Assembly: GCF_905171765.1 (NCBI RefSeq)
Contig: NC_053392.1
Span: 371,175,442 to 371,239,441 of the forward strand
Length of the DNA stretch: 64,000 bases
Source of the DNA: Bufo bufo
Lineage: Eukaryota; Chordata; Amphibia; Anura; Bufonidae
Direction: 5' to 3'
Shown: one piece after another, positions 34,301-47,012 of the stretch
Layout of the letters: every line of letters begins with the position of its first letter
How positions within the stretch are numbered: position 1 is the stretch's first letter
Made by a program: the position numbers and the translations under genes
Notes under the pieces: model-generated
The model's input: the letters and a program-made list of their open reading frames with translations, nothing else
Told to the model about the DNA's origin: nothing
The model's database searches: none

Positions 34301-37300
34301 GAAGATCTTACCAAACAATGCCCCCTGCACAAGAAACCACATTCTCTACTAAAATGCAGAGCCTTCAGGGAGAAGTCTTTAGAGGACTGCAAAGAATTCC
34401 TAAAAGAAAACATCTGCTTCAGGTGCTGCACTACATCATTGCACTTCGCCAGGAACTGTAAGGTCAGTGTGACATGCACAGAATGCAGTAGCACAGAACA
34501 CAACACGGCTTTACACCCTGGACCACCCTCTCAGATATCATCCCAAGCAGAGGAGCATGACGGAAAGCAGATAGACACTGACATAGACACCTCAGTAGTC
34601 ACTTCTCACTGTACAGAGATCTGTAAAGGACTCACAGGAGGGAAGTCCTGCTCAAAAATATGCCTTGTCAGAGTTCATCTAGTCGACCACCGAGATAAGG
34701 CGATCAAGGTATATGCAATCTTAGATGATCAAAGCAACCGGTCTTTAGATAAATCCACCTTCTTCTACATCTTCAACATCGTAGGTCCCGATTCTCCCTA
34801 CTACTTAAGGATATGTGCTGGTACCGTTGAGACGGCGGGTAGGAAAGGAACTGGGTACAAGGTAGAGTCCGTGGATGGTCAGACCTGCTTGTCCATGCCA
34901 ACCATACTGGAGTGCAATCACATTCCTGACAACTGGTCTGAGATACCTACACCAGAGGTAGCAGCATACCATCCCCACCTGAAGCGTATAGCTCACCTGA
35001 TACCAGAACTGGATCCAGAAGCCCCGATAGTCTTACTCCTTGGAAGAGACATACTACGAGTTCAGAAGGCTAGAGGACAGATTAACGGCCCCCAAAACTC
35101 TCCATACGCCCAGAGACTTGACCTAGGTTGGGTCATCATAGGAGACATCTGTCTAGGAGGAGCACACAAGCTGACCTCAGTCAACAGTATGCTCACCAAC
35201 ACACTTGAGAATGGACGTCCTTCCCTATTCCAGCCATGTCACAGCAGTTTCCTGATAAAAGAATTGCCACACAGTGCTCCTGTGCCTTGTCCTTTCGCAG
35301 ATCCCTCCCGTGAAGACCACACCTGCGATGGTGAGCAAGATCACTTAGGGTGCACAGTCTTCCACAGGACAAGAGAAGACAACAGGGTCGCAATGTCTGT
35401 AGAAGACAGGCTGTTCTTGGATATCATGGATTAAGGAATAGTAAAAGACAAGTCAAAAAGCTGGGTCTCACCTTTACTGTTTAAACCCTGGAGACAACGC
35501 TTACCTAACAACAAAGAACTTGTTTACAGTCGATTTATCTCCCACAAACAATAACTTCAGAGGACACCAGAGATGAGAGCACATGTCTTTACCTTCATGG
35601 AAAGAATATTCCAGAATAACCATGCAGAAATGGCACCCATGCTCCAAGACTCCAAGAGGAGTGTTGGTACTTACCTCATATTCGGCGTGTATCATCCTAA
35701 AAAAACAGGGCAGATGCAAGTAGTATTCGACTCGGGAGCCAGGTGCGAAGGCGTCTCGCTTAATGATGTCTTACTGTCTGGTCCAAACCTCAACAACAGA
35801 CTTTTGGAGGTACTTCTACGCTTCCACAGAGATTCCATAGCATTTATGGCCGACATACAACAGATGTTCCACTGCTTCCTCGACAAGGAAGAACACAGAA
35901 ACTAGTTGTGGTTCTTCTGTTACCGCAACAATGACCCCAATGAAGACATTGTAGTGTAGGCATGCTCAATCTCCTGTCCTCCAGCTGTTGCAAAACTACA
36001 GCTCCCACAATGCCCTGCTGTAGGCTGATAGCTGTAGGCTGTTCGGGCATGCTGGGAGTTGTAGTTTTGCAATAGCTTGAGGGCCGCAGGTTGAGCATGC
36101 CTGTTGTAGAGTACCGAATGAGAGTGCACATCTTCGGAAACAGTCCTTCCCCTGCAGTCGCTATCTACGGTCTCAGACATTCAGCCCGAGAGGGTGAAGC
36201 AAAGTATGGGTCAGATATTAGATCCTTTGTAGAAAAAGATTTCTACGTGGATGACTGCTTGAAATCCACAACCACAGGAAGAGACCGCAATCAGTCTTTT
36301 GAAAAGGGCCCAAGAAATGCTCGCTCTATCTAATTTGCAGTTGCACAAAATTGCCTTCAACAGCCGTGAGTTAATGGAGGCCTTCTCACTCCAAGACCAT
36401 TCAAGTGATCTAAAGGACTTGGATCTTAATACCGACTCCCTTCCCATGCAGCGGAGCCTCGGTTTGCTCTAGGATTTAAAGGCAGACACATTCACCTTCC
36501 AAATCAGCAAGGAAGAAATGCCCTTCACACGTAGAGGAGTTCTGTCCACCATAAACAGCTTATATGATCTTCTGGGATTCATAGCGCCTGTTACCATCCA
36601 AGGTAAAATTATGTTAAGAGAATTCACCACAGAGACGTCTGATTGGGATGATCCACTTCCCATGGAGGAAAAAGACCTGCGGACAGGTTGGAAGAAGTCT
36701 CTTGAAGCTTTGACCAGCCTTCACGTGGCACAACCCTATGCTCCCGTGCCATCAACTGAAGTCAAAATGCAAAGACTGTATATCTTCTACGATGCTTCAG
36801 TCAAAGCAATTGCTGCCGTAGCATACCTAAAGACCATTGACGTCAAAGAACAATGCCATATAGAATTTGTCATGAGCCGGACGAAACTGGTGCCATTCCA
36901 CGAACACACGATTCCCTGGCTGGAGCTCTGCGCTGCTGTGCTTGCAGTGGAGTTGGCTGAACTTATAACATCAGGAATGAACCTGGAAATCAAGGAAGTT
37001 GAGTTTTACACGAAACCAGACGCTTTTACATCTATTTCAGCAATCGGATGCTAAGGATCAGGAGATCCACTTGTCCTAAACAGTGCAACTACGTGCCTAC
37101 ACAGCATAATCCTGCGGACCACGCGACTAGATCCGTTGCACCAAGCCACCTTAAGGACATTACATGGTTTATGGGTCCTGCATTCCTATACTGTTCGACG
37201 TCTTGCAGTATCAGATCCGACACATTTTAAATGGTAGACTCAGATGCCGATGAAAAAATCAGACCTGAAGTATGTGTTCTACGCAGTGACTTCAGACCAC

Positions 37301-37600
37301 CAACTCAAATCCCATCGTTTCAACAGGTTCTCCACCTGGATGTTGCTCGTTTGTGCTATAGCCTGTATAGTTCAAATAGCTCAGTCTTATGAGTCGACAT
37401 TACCTGTGAGCCAGAAGCCCTGCAAACACGCCTTTAACCCTCCCAATATGGAAAGGTCCAAGAGTATAATAATTCCCACTATACAACATGAATGTTATGC
37501 TAAATAAATAGACTACCTCAGCGAAGGCCAAACAGTCTCCAAGAATAGCACTTTGATGAAGCTTAATCCCACCATTGACCAAAATGGGTTGTTAAGAAAG
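34290..37600 (+). pseudogene. BEL/Pao Pol (zinc knuckle, protease, RT, RNase H), broken
   Basis: In order: Cys/His knuckle (CPLHKKPHSLLKCRAF, then CFRCC..SLHFARNCK); the aspartic protease with AILDDQSNRS; a GRDI motif; an ORF end at 35434. RT segments follow: FGVYHPKKTGQMQVVFDSGA and AFMADIQQMFHCFL, then after the MITE RMRVHIFGNSPSPAVAIYGL, and EKDFYVDDCLKS with the catalytic Y-V-D-D. The RNase H part has YIFYDASVKAIAAVAYL and TIPWLELCAAVLAVELAELI. It ends within the pre-integrase region (NSTLMKLNPTIDQNGLLRK near 37590). Frameshifts, stops and loss of integrase make it inactive. Confidence 0.87.
35957..36103. mobile_element. 147-bp palindromic hAT MITE, second copy
   Basis: Same family and length as 12494-12640. 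Duplication ttgtagtg (35949-35956) versus ttgtagag (36104-36111). Removing it restores the RT reading (…EDI-V-EYRMRVH…), which shows the BEL/Pao copy was in place first. Confidence 0.92.
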
Positions 37601-37704
37601 AAGGATTCAGTAGTGGTGTTTGTTGACGCCAGACGGCGAATGTTCTGTCCAGCAGGGTTAGGGGAAATGATTCCAGATCACGTCTGCCTCAGTTTTGGTA
37701 TTTC

Positions 37705-38332
37705 TGTAGTGATTAGTGTGGTTATAGTACCATCTAGCGGTGTTAAATTGTATTACACTTTGTTTTTCGTGTTACAAAGACTGCTGCATTGTGGGTGGTG
37801 AAAAGCATTGTGGGAGTGCAAAGTATCCTGGGAAAGAGAAGCCTCCAGTCACCAGGGCACATCAGCAGAGCTGTCCTTCTGCATATCTCCTTCTTAAACT
37901 CCACCATCCTTGTAAAATCATATCTGGTGAGAGATCTATCTTTGTTTCAGGGACATTATGTTATGCAGAGCTGTTAAGTCAGTTGTATTGTTACTCAGGG
38001 AAGTTGTTACTACTGTTAGCTAGCCATGTAGTCCTATGTTAGGCAGCCATTTTATCATGTGCTTCAGTGTTATGCAAATGTTACGGTACATGCTATTCTG
38101 TACGTTATACTTATACATGTTATTTGTATTCTTGTAGTTTTACCAATCAAACAATCCTGTTTTTCCAATCAACAATCCTGTTTTATCATTCAATCGCACA
38201 CTTGTACAATCTCTCACTCACGCGCATCGCACAGAGAGTACAACCTGTTGACCAATAAACAAGTTAGACTACAAAGAACAGTCCTCTTATTTGGAAGTCA
38301 GGAATTGTTTATGCTGTATGTCAGACTGCACA
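37705..38332 (+). repeat. Probable 3' LTR of the BEL/Pao relic
   Basis: Begins tgtagtgattagtgtgg downstream of Pol and ends near ...gactgcaca. It has a polyadenylation-type aataaa at about 38253. There is no second copy for comparison, so the borders are approximate. Confidence 0.5.
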
Positions 38333-38387
38333 CTGTGTGAACGTGTATGAAGACAGAACAATTTAAATAAGGTTCAGGAGGGAAGTG

Positions 38388-38660
38388 TTCTCAGTAAGAA
38401 GCTAAACACAAAAACAAGGGGGCACAATGTGAAATTAGCTGGGGGTAAGATCAGGAGCAATGTCAGGAAAAATTATTTCACTGAAAGAGTGGTTGAAGCT
38501 TGGAACATGTTTCGAGCAGATGTGGTTGGGAAATCTACAGTACGTTAATTTAAACAAGCCAGGGATAAACACGTCTATCCTAAGATTTAAAAAAAAGAAA
38601 TAATATAATGACGAACAAGATAAACCAGGTGGTGTTTTTCTACCGTCAATCTTCTGTTTT
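38388..38660 (+). mobile_element. CR1 fragment, 3' end
   Basis: The plus strand reads RGHNVKLAGGKIRSNVRKNY, then FTERVVEAWNMF and a stop within the last residues, the C-terminus of CR1 ORF2 (compare YYFTERVVDAWNSLP at 23.6 kb). The 3' UTR is short, with no clear octamer tail. Heavily 5'-truncated. Confidence 0.78.
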
Positions 38661-38689
38661 TCTGTGTTCTTCGAATAGAAGGGAATTCT

Positions 38690-38934
38690 TGTCTTGAGCC
38701 CTTTCTAACATAGTTTTCTGAACTCTTAACAGGCAGCAGGCTTTGGGCAGAGAGTTCTATGGGCTCTTTCTATGATAATTGCCTTAGGAGGTTTATCTCC
38801 TAAAATGTTTGTAAAGATAATGTAAGCAGTGGATGGCAGTGATTCTACTAGTACCGTTTTGGGGATACCTTTGACTCTGAGGTTGTTGCACCTACCTCTG
38901 TTGTATTAGTCTTCAATATAATTATAGAGCGAGT
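38690..38934 (-). pseudogene. L1 ORF1 remnant
   Basis: On the minus strand, with frame slips: RCNNLRVKGIPKTV, then DKPPKAIIIERAHRTLCPKP. This is the L1 ORF1 RNA-binding domain pattern (R-x-N-N-L-R-x-x-G-I-P and I-E-R-A-H-R). It is cut off on the right by a TTAA MITE. It lies upstream, in L1 sense, of the endonuclease at 27.8 kb. Confidence 0.75.
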
Positions 38935-38938
38935 TTAA

Positions 38939-39418
38939 AGGCTATGTACACCTTTGGGGCCAATTTTTTAACAATTGCATTGTACTCATTTTGAGTTAAA
39001 AAATAATTTCGTAAATTGGTCTTTATTAAAAAATATGAAGTCCTTTTTTCTGTATATAGCTGAGATGCTCTAGTAGTACCCTTTGGATTTTCTGTATTTT
39101 CCATCATTTGGCGAGCAGACAGACTCCTTATCTCTGCTCTCTGGCATTATAAACACTCATTATAGCTCAGTTCTTGTCTTACTGATAAGGATGTGGCTTA
39201 AATAAGTATGTTTATGTCCTCTCAGTAGTTTAGAGATAAGGTTTATTAGATGACCGGCACAAAGTGAAAGTGAAAGTACCAATCTCACATCTAGAAAAAC
39301 AGTTGTAACAGAACAACTCAATATTTTTAATAAAGGCCAATTTAAAAAAATATTTTTAGCCAAAAATGAGTAACATGCAATCATTAAAAAAGATTGCCTC
39401 CGAAGGTTTACTTAGACT
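38939..39418. mobile_element. 480-bp TTAA MITE
   Basis: TTAA at 38935-38938 and 39419-39422. Termini aggctatgtacacctttgg and, inverted, agtctaagtaaaccttcgg, with TIR similarity continuing about 50 bp. Non-coding. Confidence 0.88.
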
Positions 39419-39513
39419 TTAAGTAAGTTTGGCAGGTTTGAAAGCTTTGGGCTACTGCTTCTGAGTGTAGACTTTTAATAGTTTGGGTGTTATAAAACAA
39501 CCTGCTTTATATA

Positions 39514-40274
39514 CAGTTGCAAGAAAAAGTATTTGAACCCTTTGGAATGATATGGATTTCTGCACAAATTGGTCATAAAATGTGATCTGATCTTCATCTA
39601 AGTCACAGATGTTAGCATATGCCAGTGACTTTTGTAAGTCTTTAGCTGACACTCTAGTATTCTTCTTCACCTCATTGAGCAGTCTGCGCTGTGCTCTTGC
39701 AGTCATCTTTACAGGACGGCCACTCCTAGGGAGAGTAGCAGCAGTGCTGAACTTTCTCCATTTATAGATAATTTGTCTTACCGTGGACTTATGAACAGCA
39801 AGGCTTTTGGAGATACTTTTATAACCCTTTCCAGCTTTATGCAAGTCAACAATTCTTAATCATAGGTCTTCTGAGAGCTCTTTTGTGCGATGCATCATTC
39901 ACATCAGGCAATGCTTCTTGTGAAAAGCAAACCCAGAACTGGTGTGTGTTTTTTATAGGGCAGGGCAGCTGTAACCAACACCTCCAATCTCATCTCATTG
40001 ATTGGACTCCAGTTGGCTGACACCTCACTCCAATTAGCTCTTGGAGATGTCATTAGTCTAGGGGTTTGCATACTTTTTCCACCTGCACTGTGAATGTTTA
40101 CATGGTGTGTTCAATAAAAACATGGTAACATTTAATTCTTTGTGTGTTATTAGTTTAAGCAGACTGTGATTGTCTATTGTTGTGACTTAGATGAAGATCA
40201 GATCACATTTTATGACCAATTTGTGCAGAAATCCATATCATTCCAAAGGGTTCACATACTTTTTCTTGCAACTG
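39514..40274 (-). mobile_element. Internally deleted Tc1 element, 761 bp
   Basis: TA-flanked termini cagttgcaagaaaaagtatt on both strands. TIRs extend to 'gatcagatcacattttatga', over 90 bp. The left side carries the transposase N-terminus; the catalytic domain is deleted, so it is non-autonomous. Confidence 0.92.
39625..39898 (-). pseudogene. Tc1 transposase, N-terminal HTH domains only
   Basis: From the ATG near 39898: MHRTKELSEDL, a stop, then [20 protein letters not shown] (first HTH), [12 protein letters not shown], and the [18 protein letters not shown] second HTH. It then runs directly into TIR sequence (DLDEDQITFYDQF). All DDE residues are absent. Confidence 0.9.
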
Positions 40275-40276
40275 TA

Positions 40277-41598
40277 TTTTAGGTAATTTGCTAAAGTTTG
40301 CAGATTATAAGGCTTTTTGCAGGAATGATCAAAAAATCACTGTCATGATCACTGGAGCAATCTCCACAGTGTCATTGTTACTGGGTACTGGTGTATTTAC
40401 ATGGGGTCGCCCCTTTTTATTTACTGCAATTGGCTGTGAGGTTATAGCACTGATCCTCTAAACAAATTTGTAGAAGTTACCTTTCATACTGGCTTGTGTA
40501 GTAATAGCTCCCATGCCTTTGGGGTTGCTGTTGTCGCATTTAACCATAATGCTTATGACAGGGCTAAAGACATGTGGCAGGGGAACATAAAGAGGGTCGT
40601 GGTCAGTTTTCACATGTTAATGTGCACTTGTAAATTCACCACCATAAAGGAAGGATGTGGTTTACAACAGTTATATTAGGGAGCGCTGCAGGTAGATCTT
40701 AAAGTTATGAAGCAGTACGCAGTAGATTACAGGAATAGTCACTAGGTGGCGGTGTTGGTACAGGAAAGCCAAACGCTTGCTTTATAGGTGTTAGGAGAAA
40801 TATAATATTCAATAAGGTTGTTCAGTCCTTAATAGTTCAATCTCTGTAAGCTACTAGAGTGTCCAATCTTCTGCATTAGTTTAGGTATAAAGTGTGGTAT
40901 TCGGTGTCCTCTGTAGTAGATATATGGTGGTGCAGAAAGTGAAGGATGTATTTATCCATTGTACAGTTATGCCTTATGTTGTGACTCATTTGTGTCCAAA
41001 GTTTGTGGCCTTCTAGAGGCAGAGGGTGGATGGAGTAGACAGGTGCTCCTGCTCCGCTCAGCAGGGTGTGTCTTTCTTGTATGGAGCGCCTTGAAGCAGT
41101 TGTGAAATCATCAATAAGGTGCTTTTGGTAGATGGGATCAACAGGATGTTAGCCAACTAATCTCAGTTTCCAGCGGAACCTCCAGGTCATTAGTTGGCCC
41201 GCAGATGGGTGGATGAAGCGAGGTCTAAGTTCAGAAGGTAAGAGGTTGGAGTGTGATCAGGTTGCACACTTTAAACAGTGAGGGAAGGGAAGTAGGCTCC
41301 ACATGCAAGGTCCTGGCCTGTTCTTGCTACTAGGTCTCAGCGCCAAATGTCTGCCAGTCCTTTAAATACCTCCATTTTGGTACAGCTAATGCAAGGAAGG
41401 TCTTTAGTTGGTGGCCTGAAAATTTATGCTGTTTACTGATCACCATAAATAATGTGTTCATTATATGTACCGGTTAGGGTCCATTCATTTCAATTTGGCT
41501 GCAAAAGATGAGGACAGCACACTGAGGTTTAGAGGTCTAGCTGATGCTTATGTAAACACTAGTGTCAGTACATATAACTGACTACAATTTTTAACCCT
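40277..41598. other. Unassigned; possible 5' part of the L1
   Basis: No convincing frame on either strand. By position it would hold the L1 ORF1 N-terminus and 5' UTR. I cannot support this from motifs. Confidence 0.3.
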
Positions 41599-42090
41599 TT
41601 AAGGACTCAGCCCTATTTCACCTTAAGGACTTGGCCATTTTTTGCAAATCTGACCAGTGTCACTTTGAGTGCTGATAACGCTTTGACTTATCCAGGCCAT
41701 TCTGAGATAGTTTTTTCGTCACATATTGTACTTCATGACACTGGTAAAATGAAGTTAAAAAAAGAAATTTTTATTTATAAAAAAATACCAAATTTACCAA
41801 AAATTTGTAAAAAATTGCAAATTTCCAAGTTTCAATTTCTCTACTTCTATAATACATAGTAATACCTCCAAAAATAGTTATTACTTTACATTCCCCATAT
41901 GTCTACTTCATGTTTGGATCATTTTGTGAATGATATTTTATTTTTTGGGGATGTTACAAGGCTTAGGAGTTTAGAAGCAAATCTTGAAGTTTTCAGAAAT
42001 TTTCAAAAAAGCTATTTTTAGGGACCAGTTCAGGTCTGAAGTCACTTTGCGAGGCTTACATAATAGAAACCACCCAAAAATGACCCCATT

Positions 42091-43680
42091 CTATAAACTA
42101 CACCCCTCAAGGTATTCAAAACTTTTACAAACGTCGTTAACCCTTTAGGTGTTCCACAAGAATTAATGGAAAATAGAGATACAATTTAAAAATTTCCCTT
42201 TTTTGGCAGATTTTCCATTTTAATAATTTTTTTCCAGTTACAAAGCAAGAGTTAACAGCCAAACCAAACTCAATATTTATGGCCCTGATTCTGTAGTTTA
42301 CAGAAACACCCAATATTTGGTCGAAAACCACTGTATGGGCACACGGCAGGGCGCAGAAGCAAAGGAATGCCATATGGTTTTTGGAAGGCAGGTTTTGCTG
42401 GACTGTTTTTTTTGACACCCATGTCCCATTTGAAGCCCTCTGATGCACCCCTAGAGTAGAAACTCCATAAAAGTAACCCCATCTAAGAAACTACACCCCT
42501 CAAGGTATTCAAAACAGATTTTACAAACGTCGTTAACCCTTTAGGTGTTCCACAAGAATTAATGTAAAATAGAGATACAATTTAAAAATTTCACTTTTTT
42601 GGCAGATTTTCCATTTTAATAATTTTTTTGCGGTTACAAAGCAAGGGTTAACAGACAAACCAAACTCAATTTTTATGGCCCTGATTCTGTAGTTTACAGA
42701 AACACCCCATATGTGGTCGTAAACTGCTGTACGGGCACACGGCAGGGCACAGAAGGAAAGGAATGCCATACGGTTTTTGGAAGGCAGGTTTTGCTGTACT
42801 GTTTTTTTTTTACACCATGTCCCATTTGAAGCCCCCCTGATGCAAACCTAGAGTAGAAACTCCATAAAAGTGACCCCATCTAAGAAACTACACCCCTCAA
42901 GGTATCCAAAACAGATTTTACAAACGTTGTTAACCCTTTAGGTGTTCCACAAGAATTAATGGAAAATAGAGATACAATTTCAGAATTTCACTTTTTTGGC
43001 AGATTTTCCATTTTAATAATTTTTTTTCCAGTTACAAAGCAAGGGTTAACAGCCAAACCAAACTCAATATTTATGGCCCTGATTCTGTAGTTTACAGAAA
43101 CACCCCATATGTGGTCGTAAACCGCTGTACGGGCACACGGCAGGGGGCAGAAGGAAAGGAATTTCATAAGGTTTTTGGAAGGCAGGTTTTGTTGGACTGT
43201 TTTTTTTACACCATGTCCCATTTGAAGTCCCCTGATGCACCCCTAGAGTAGAAACTCCATAAAATTGACCCCATCTAAGAAACTACACCCCTCAAGGTAT
43301 GCAAAACAGATTTTACAAACGTCCTTAACACTTTAGGTGTTCCACAAGAGTTATTGGCAAATGGAGATGAAATTTCAGAATTTCAATTTTTTGGCAAATT
43401 TTCCATTTTAATCCATTTTTCCCAGTAACAAAGCAAGGGTTAACAGCCAAACAAAACTCAATATTTATGGCCCTGATTCTGTAGTTTACAGAAACACCCC
43501 ATATGTGGTCGTAAACAGCTGTATGGGCACACGGCAGGGCGTAGAAGGAAAGGAATGCCATACGGTTTTTGGAAGGCAGATTTTGCTGGACTGTTTTTTT
43601 TGACACCATGTCCCATTTGAAGCCCCCCTGATGCACCCCTAGAGTAGAAACTCCAAAAAAATTGCCCAATTTTAGAAACT
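42091..43680. repeat. About 394-bp tandem array, 4 copies
   Basis: 'aaactacacccctcaaggta' recurs near 42095, 42488, 42888 and 43280; each unit also has 'ggtgttccacaag' and 'gggcacacggcaggg'. Units differ by scattered substitutions. Confidence 0.9.
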
Positions 43681-44680
43681 ACGGGATAGGGTGGCAGTAT
43701 TGTTGGTACTAGTTTAGGGTACATATTATTTTTGGTTGCTCTATATTACACTTTTTGTGAGGCAAGATAACAAGAAATAGCTGTTTTGGCACCGTTTTTA
43801 TTTTTTGTTATTTACAACATTCATCTGACAGGTTAGATCATGTGGTATTTTTTTAGACCAGGTTGTCACGGATGCGGCAATACCTAATATGTATACTTTT
43901 TTTTTTATTTATGTAAGTTTTACACAATGATTTCATTTTTGAAGCAAAAAAAATCATGTTTTAGTGTCTCCATATTCTGAGAGCTATAGTTTTTTCAGTT
44001 TTTGGGTGATTATCTTAGGTAGGGTCTCATTTTTTGCGGGATGAGATGACAGTTTGATTGGCACTATTTTGGGTTGCATATGACTTTTTGATCGCTTGCT
44101 ATTACACTTTTTGTGATGTAAGGTGACAAAAAATGGTTTATTTAGCACAGTTTTAATTTTAATTTTTTACGGTGTTCATCTGAGAGGTTAGGTCATGTGA
44201 TATTTTTATAGAGCCGGTCGATACGAACGCGGCGATACCAAATATGTATACTTTTTATTTATTTATGTAAGTTTGACACAATAACAGCTTTTTTCAAACA
44301 AAAAAAATTATGTTTTAGTGTCTTCATATTATGAGCCATATTTTTTTTATTTTTTGGGCAATTGTCTCAGGTAGGGGCTCATTTTTTGCGGGATGAGGTG
44401 ACGGTTAGATTGGTACTATTTTGGTGGGCAAACGCCTTTTTGATCGCTTGCTGTTGTACTTTTTGTGATGTAAGGTGACAAATAAATGGTTTATTTAGCA
44501 CAGTTTTTATTTTTTATTTTTTACGGTGTTCATCTGAGGGGTTAGGTCATGTGATATGTTTATAGAGCCGGTCGATATGGACGCGGCGATACCTAATATG
44601 TATACTTATCCCCCCCCCTATTTTCACTTTCTTTTTTGTCCCACTTTGGGACTTGAACTTTTGGGGGTATATTCCTTTAC

Positions 44681-45028
44681 AATGCATTCCAATACTTCTG
44701 TATTGGAATGCATTGGCTGTATGAGTAATACTCATACAGCTTCCGGGGCCTGTGAGATCCAGGGGGTTGGATCTCACAGGCTCTTCACCGGAAGGCAGCG
44801 CAGATGCCTTTTATGCCATCGGGTCCCCCCCACAGCCCCATCGGGACCCGATGGCACCGCCGCCGCACCAGGTAAAAGCCGCAAACCGCAGGTCTGAATT
44901 GACCTGACCCCCCCCGCGCATTTAGCCTAGGTGCCTGCTCAATGATTTGAGCAGGCACCTTGTTCCGATCACTTCCAGCCGGGCGGCGGTGATCGGAACA
45001 ACACATGACGTACCAGTACGTCATGTGT
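44681..45028. repeat. Row of seven consecutive hairpins
   Basis: Inverted repeats at 44681-44714, 44716-44740, 44750-44781, 44817-44855, 44929-44960, 44962-44999 and 45001-45028. Stems are 11-16 bp or more with short loops (for example aggtgcctgctca/tgagcaggcacct). Confidence 0.88.
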
Positions 45029-46717
45029 CCTTAACCACTTCAGCCCCCCTAGCTTAAACACCCTTAATGACCAGACCACTTTTTACAATTCTGCACTACA
45101 CAACTTTCACGGTTTATTGCTCGGTCATACAACTTACCACCCAAATGAATTTTACCTCCTTTTCTTCTCACTAATAGAGCTTTCATTTGGTGGTATTTCA
45201 TTGCTGCTGACATTTTTACTTTTTTTTATATTAATCGAAATTTACCAAAATTTTTGCAAAAAAATTTCATTTTTCACTTTCGGTTGTAAAATTTTTCAAA
45301 TAAAACTACATTTCTATATTAATTTTTCTCTAAATTTATTGTTCTACATGTCTTTGATAAAAAAAAAATGCAATAAGTGTATATTTATTGGTTTGGGTAA
45401 AAGTTATAGCATTTACAAACTATGGTACAAAATTGTAAATTTCCGCATTTTGAAGCAGCTCTGACTTTCTGAGCACCTGTCATGTTTCCTGAGGTTCTAC
45501 AATGCCCAGACAGTAGGAACACCCCACAAATGACCCCATTTCGGAAAGTAGACACCCTAAGGTATTTGCTGATGGGCATAGTGAGTTCATAGAAGTTTTT
45601 ATTTTTTGTCACAAGTTAGCGGAAAATGATGATTTTTTTTTTCTTACAAAGTCTCATATTCCACTAACTTGTGACAAAAAATAAAAACTTCCATGAACTC
45701 ACTATGCCCATCACAAAATACCTTGGGGTGTCTTCTTTCCAAAATGGGGTCACTTGTGGGGTATTTATGCTGCCCTGGCATTTTAGGGGACCTAATGTGT
45801 GGAAAGTAGTTTGAAATCAAAATGTGTAAAAAATGACCTGTGAAATCCTAAAGGTGCTCTTTGGAATGTGGGCCCCTTTGGGCACCTAGGCTGCAAACTC
45901 AGAAGAAGTAGGGCAATGTTCTGGTGTATTTTTACATATACCCATGCTGGGTGAGAGAAATGTCTCTCTAAAAGTCAACTTTTCCCATTTTTTTATACAA
46001 AGTTGTCATTTGAGAGAGATATTTCTCTCACCCAGCATGGGTATATGTAAAATGACACCCCAAAACACATTTCCCAACTTCTCCTGAGTATGGCAATACC
46101 ACATGTATGACACTTTTTTGCAGCCTAGGTGCGCAAAGGGGCCCAAATTCCTTTTAGGAGGGCATTTTTAGGCATTTGGATTCCAGACTTCTTCTCATGT
46201 TTTAGGGCCCCTAAAATGCCAGGGCAGTATATATACCCCACATGTGACCCCATTTTGGAAAGAAGACACCCCAAGGTATTCCGTGAGGGGCATGGCGAGT
46301 TCATAGAAGTTTTTTTTTTTTTTGCACAAGTTAGAGGAAATTGACTTTGTTTTGTTTTTTCTCACAAAGTCTCCCTTTCCGCTAACTTGTGACAAAATGT
46401 TCAATCTCCCACGGACTCAATATGCCCCTCAGCGAATACCTTTGGGTGTCTTCTTTCCAAAATGGGGTCACATGTGGGGTATTTATACTGCCCTGGCATT
46501 TTAGGGGCCCTAAAGCGTGAGAAGAAGTCTGGAATATAAATGTCCAAAAAATTTTACGCATTTGGATTCCGTGAGGGGTATGGTGAGTTCATGTGAGATT
46601 TTATTTTTTGTCACAAGTTAGTGGAATATGAGACTTTGTAAGAAAAAACAAAGAAAATTAAATAATCAATTTCCGCTAACTTGTGCCAAATAAAAAATAA
46701 ATCTTCTATGAACTCGC

Positions 46718-46999
46718 TGTTACGCTGAGCGCTCCGGGTCCCCTGCTGGCCTCGGAGCGCTCACAGCGTATGCTCCTAGGCAGCACTCCAGCGTCTTGGC
46801 GTGTGCGTCCTCGCTGCCAGAGAGGTCGAGTTGTTACTAGGGGACACGACCTGGTAGTTACCGCCGCGGCAAATCCCCCCCGCCTTGCGGCGGGCTCTGG
46901 TGAAGACCAGTAACTGCTTAGAACCGGTCCTCTAGTACTACCCGCGCCATCGCCTCTCTGGTCCAGAGGATTCACTACCTGTCCTGCCGGTTCGTGACA
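46718..46999 (+). repeat. 5' LTR with internal deletion
   Basis: Matches the two ends of the 3' LTR but lacks its middle (about 51252-51599), which includes the segment expected to hold promoter and polyadenylation signals. The junction is at 'tcctcgctgccagagagg'. gtaagatccggcc follows, where a primer-binding site should lie; I cannot assign the tRNA. Confidence 0.92.
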
Positions 47000-47012
47000 G
47001 TAAGATCCGGCC

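Larger units (their letters stand above)
33600..38332 (+). mobile_element. BEL/Pao LTR retrotransposon relic
   Basis: Gag, protease, RT and RNase H regions appear in order on the plus strand, followed by an apparent 3' LTR (about 37705-38332). Integrase and the 5' LTR are missing, so it is truncated on both sides. A MITE is inserted in the RT (35957-36103). It lies among L1 fragments. Confidence 0.85.
41603..45030. mobile_element. 3.4-kb non-autonomous TTAA-type element
   Basis: Flanked by TTAA at 41599-41602 and 45031-45034. Termini start ggactcagccc and, inverted, ggacacatgacg. The interior is non-coding and largely repetitive: a roughly 394-bp tandem array (42091-43680), a 'gcgggatgag...ttgatcgcttgct' stretch repeated near 44040 and 44390, and a terminal row of hairpins. 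Minus-strand frames in the array repeat one pseudo-peptide and are not genes. Confidence 0.8.

Noticed and set aside
42137..43724. Series of similar minus-strand frames (for example ALPCARTAVYDHIWGVSVNY)
   Set aside because: One pseudo-peptide repeated at the 394-bp period of a non-coding array, with no conserved start and frequent shifts.
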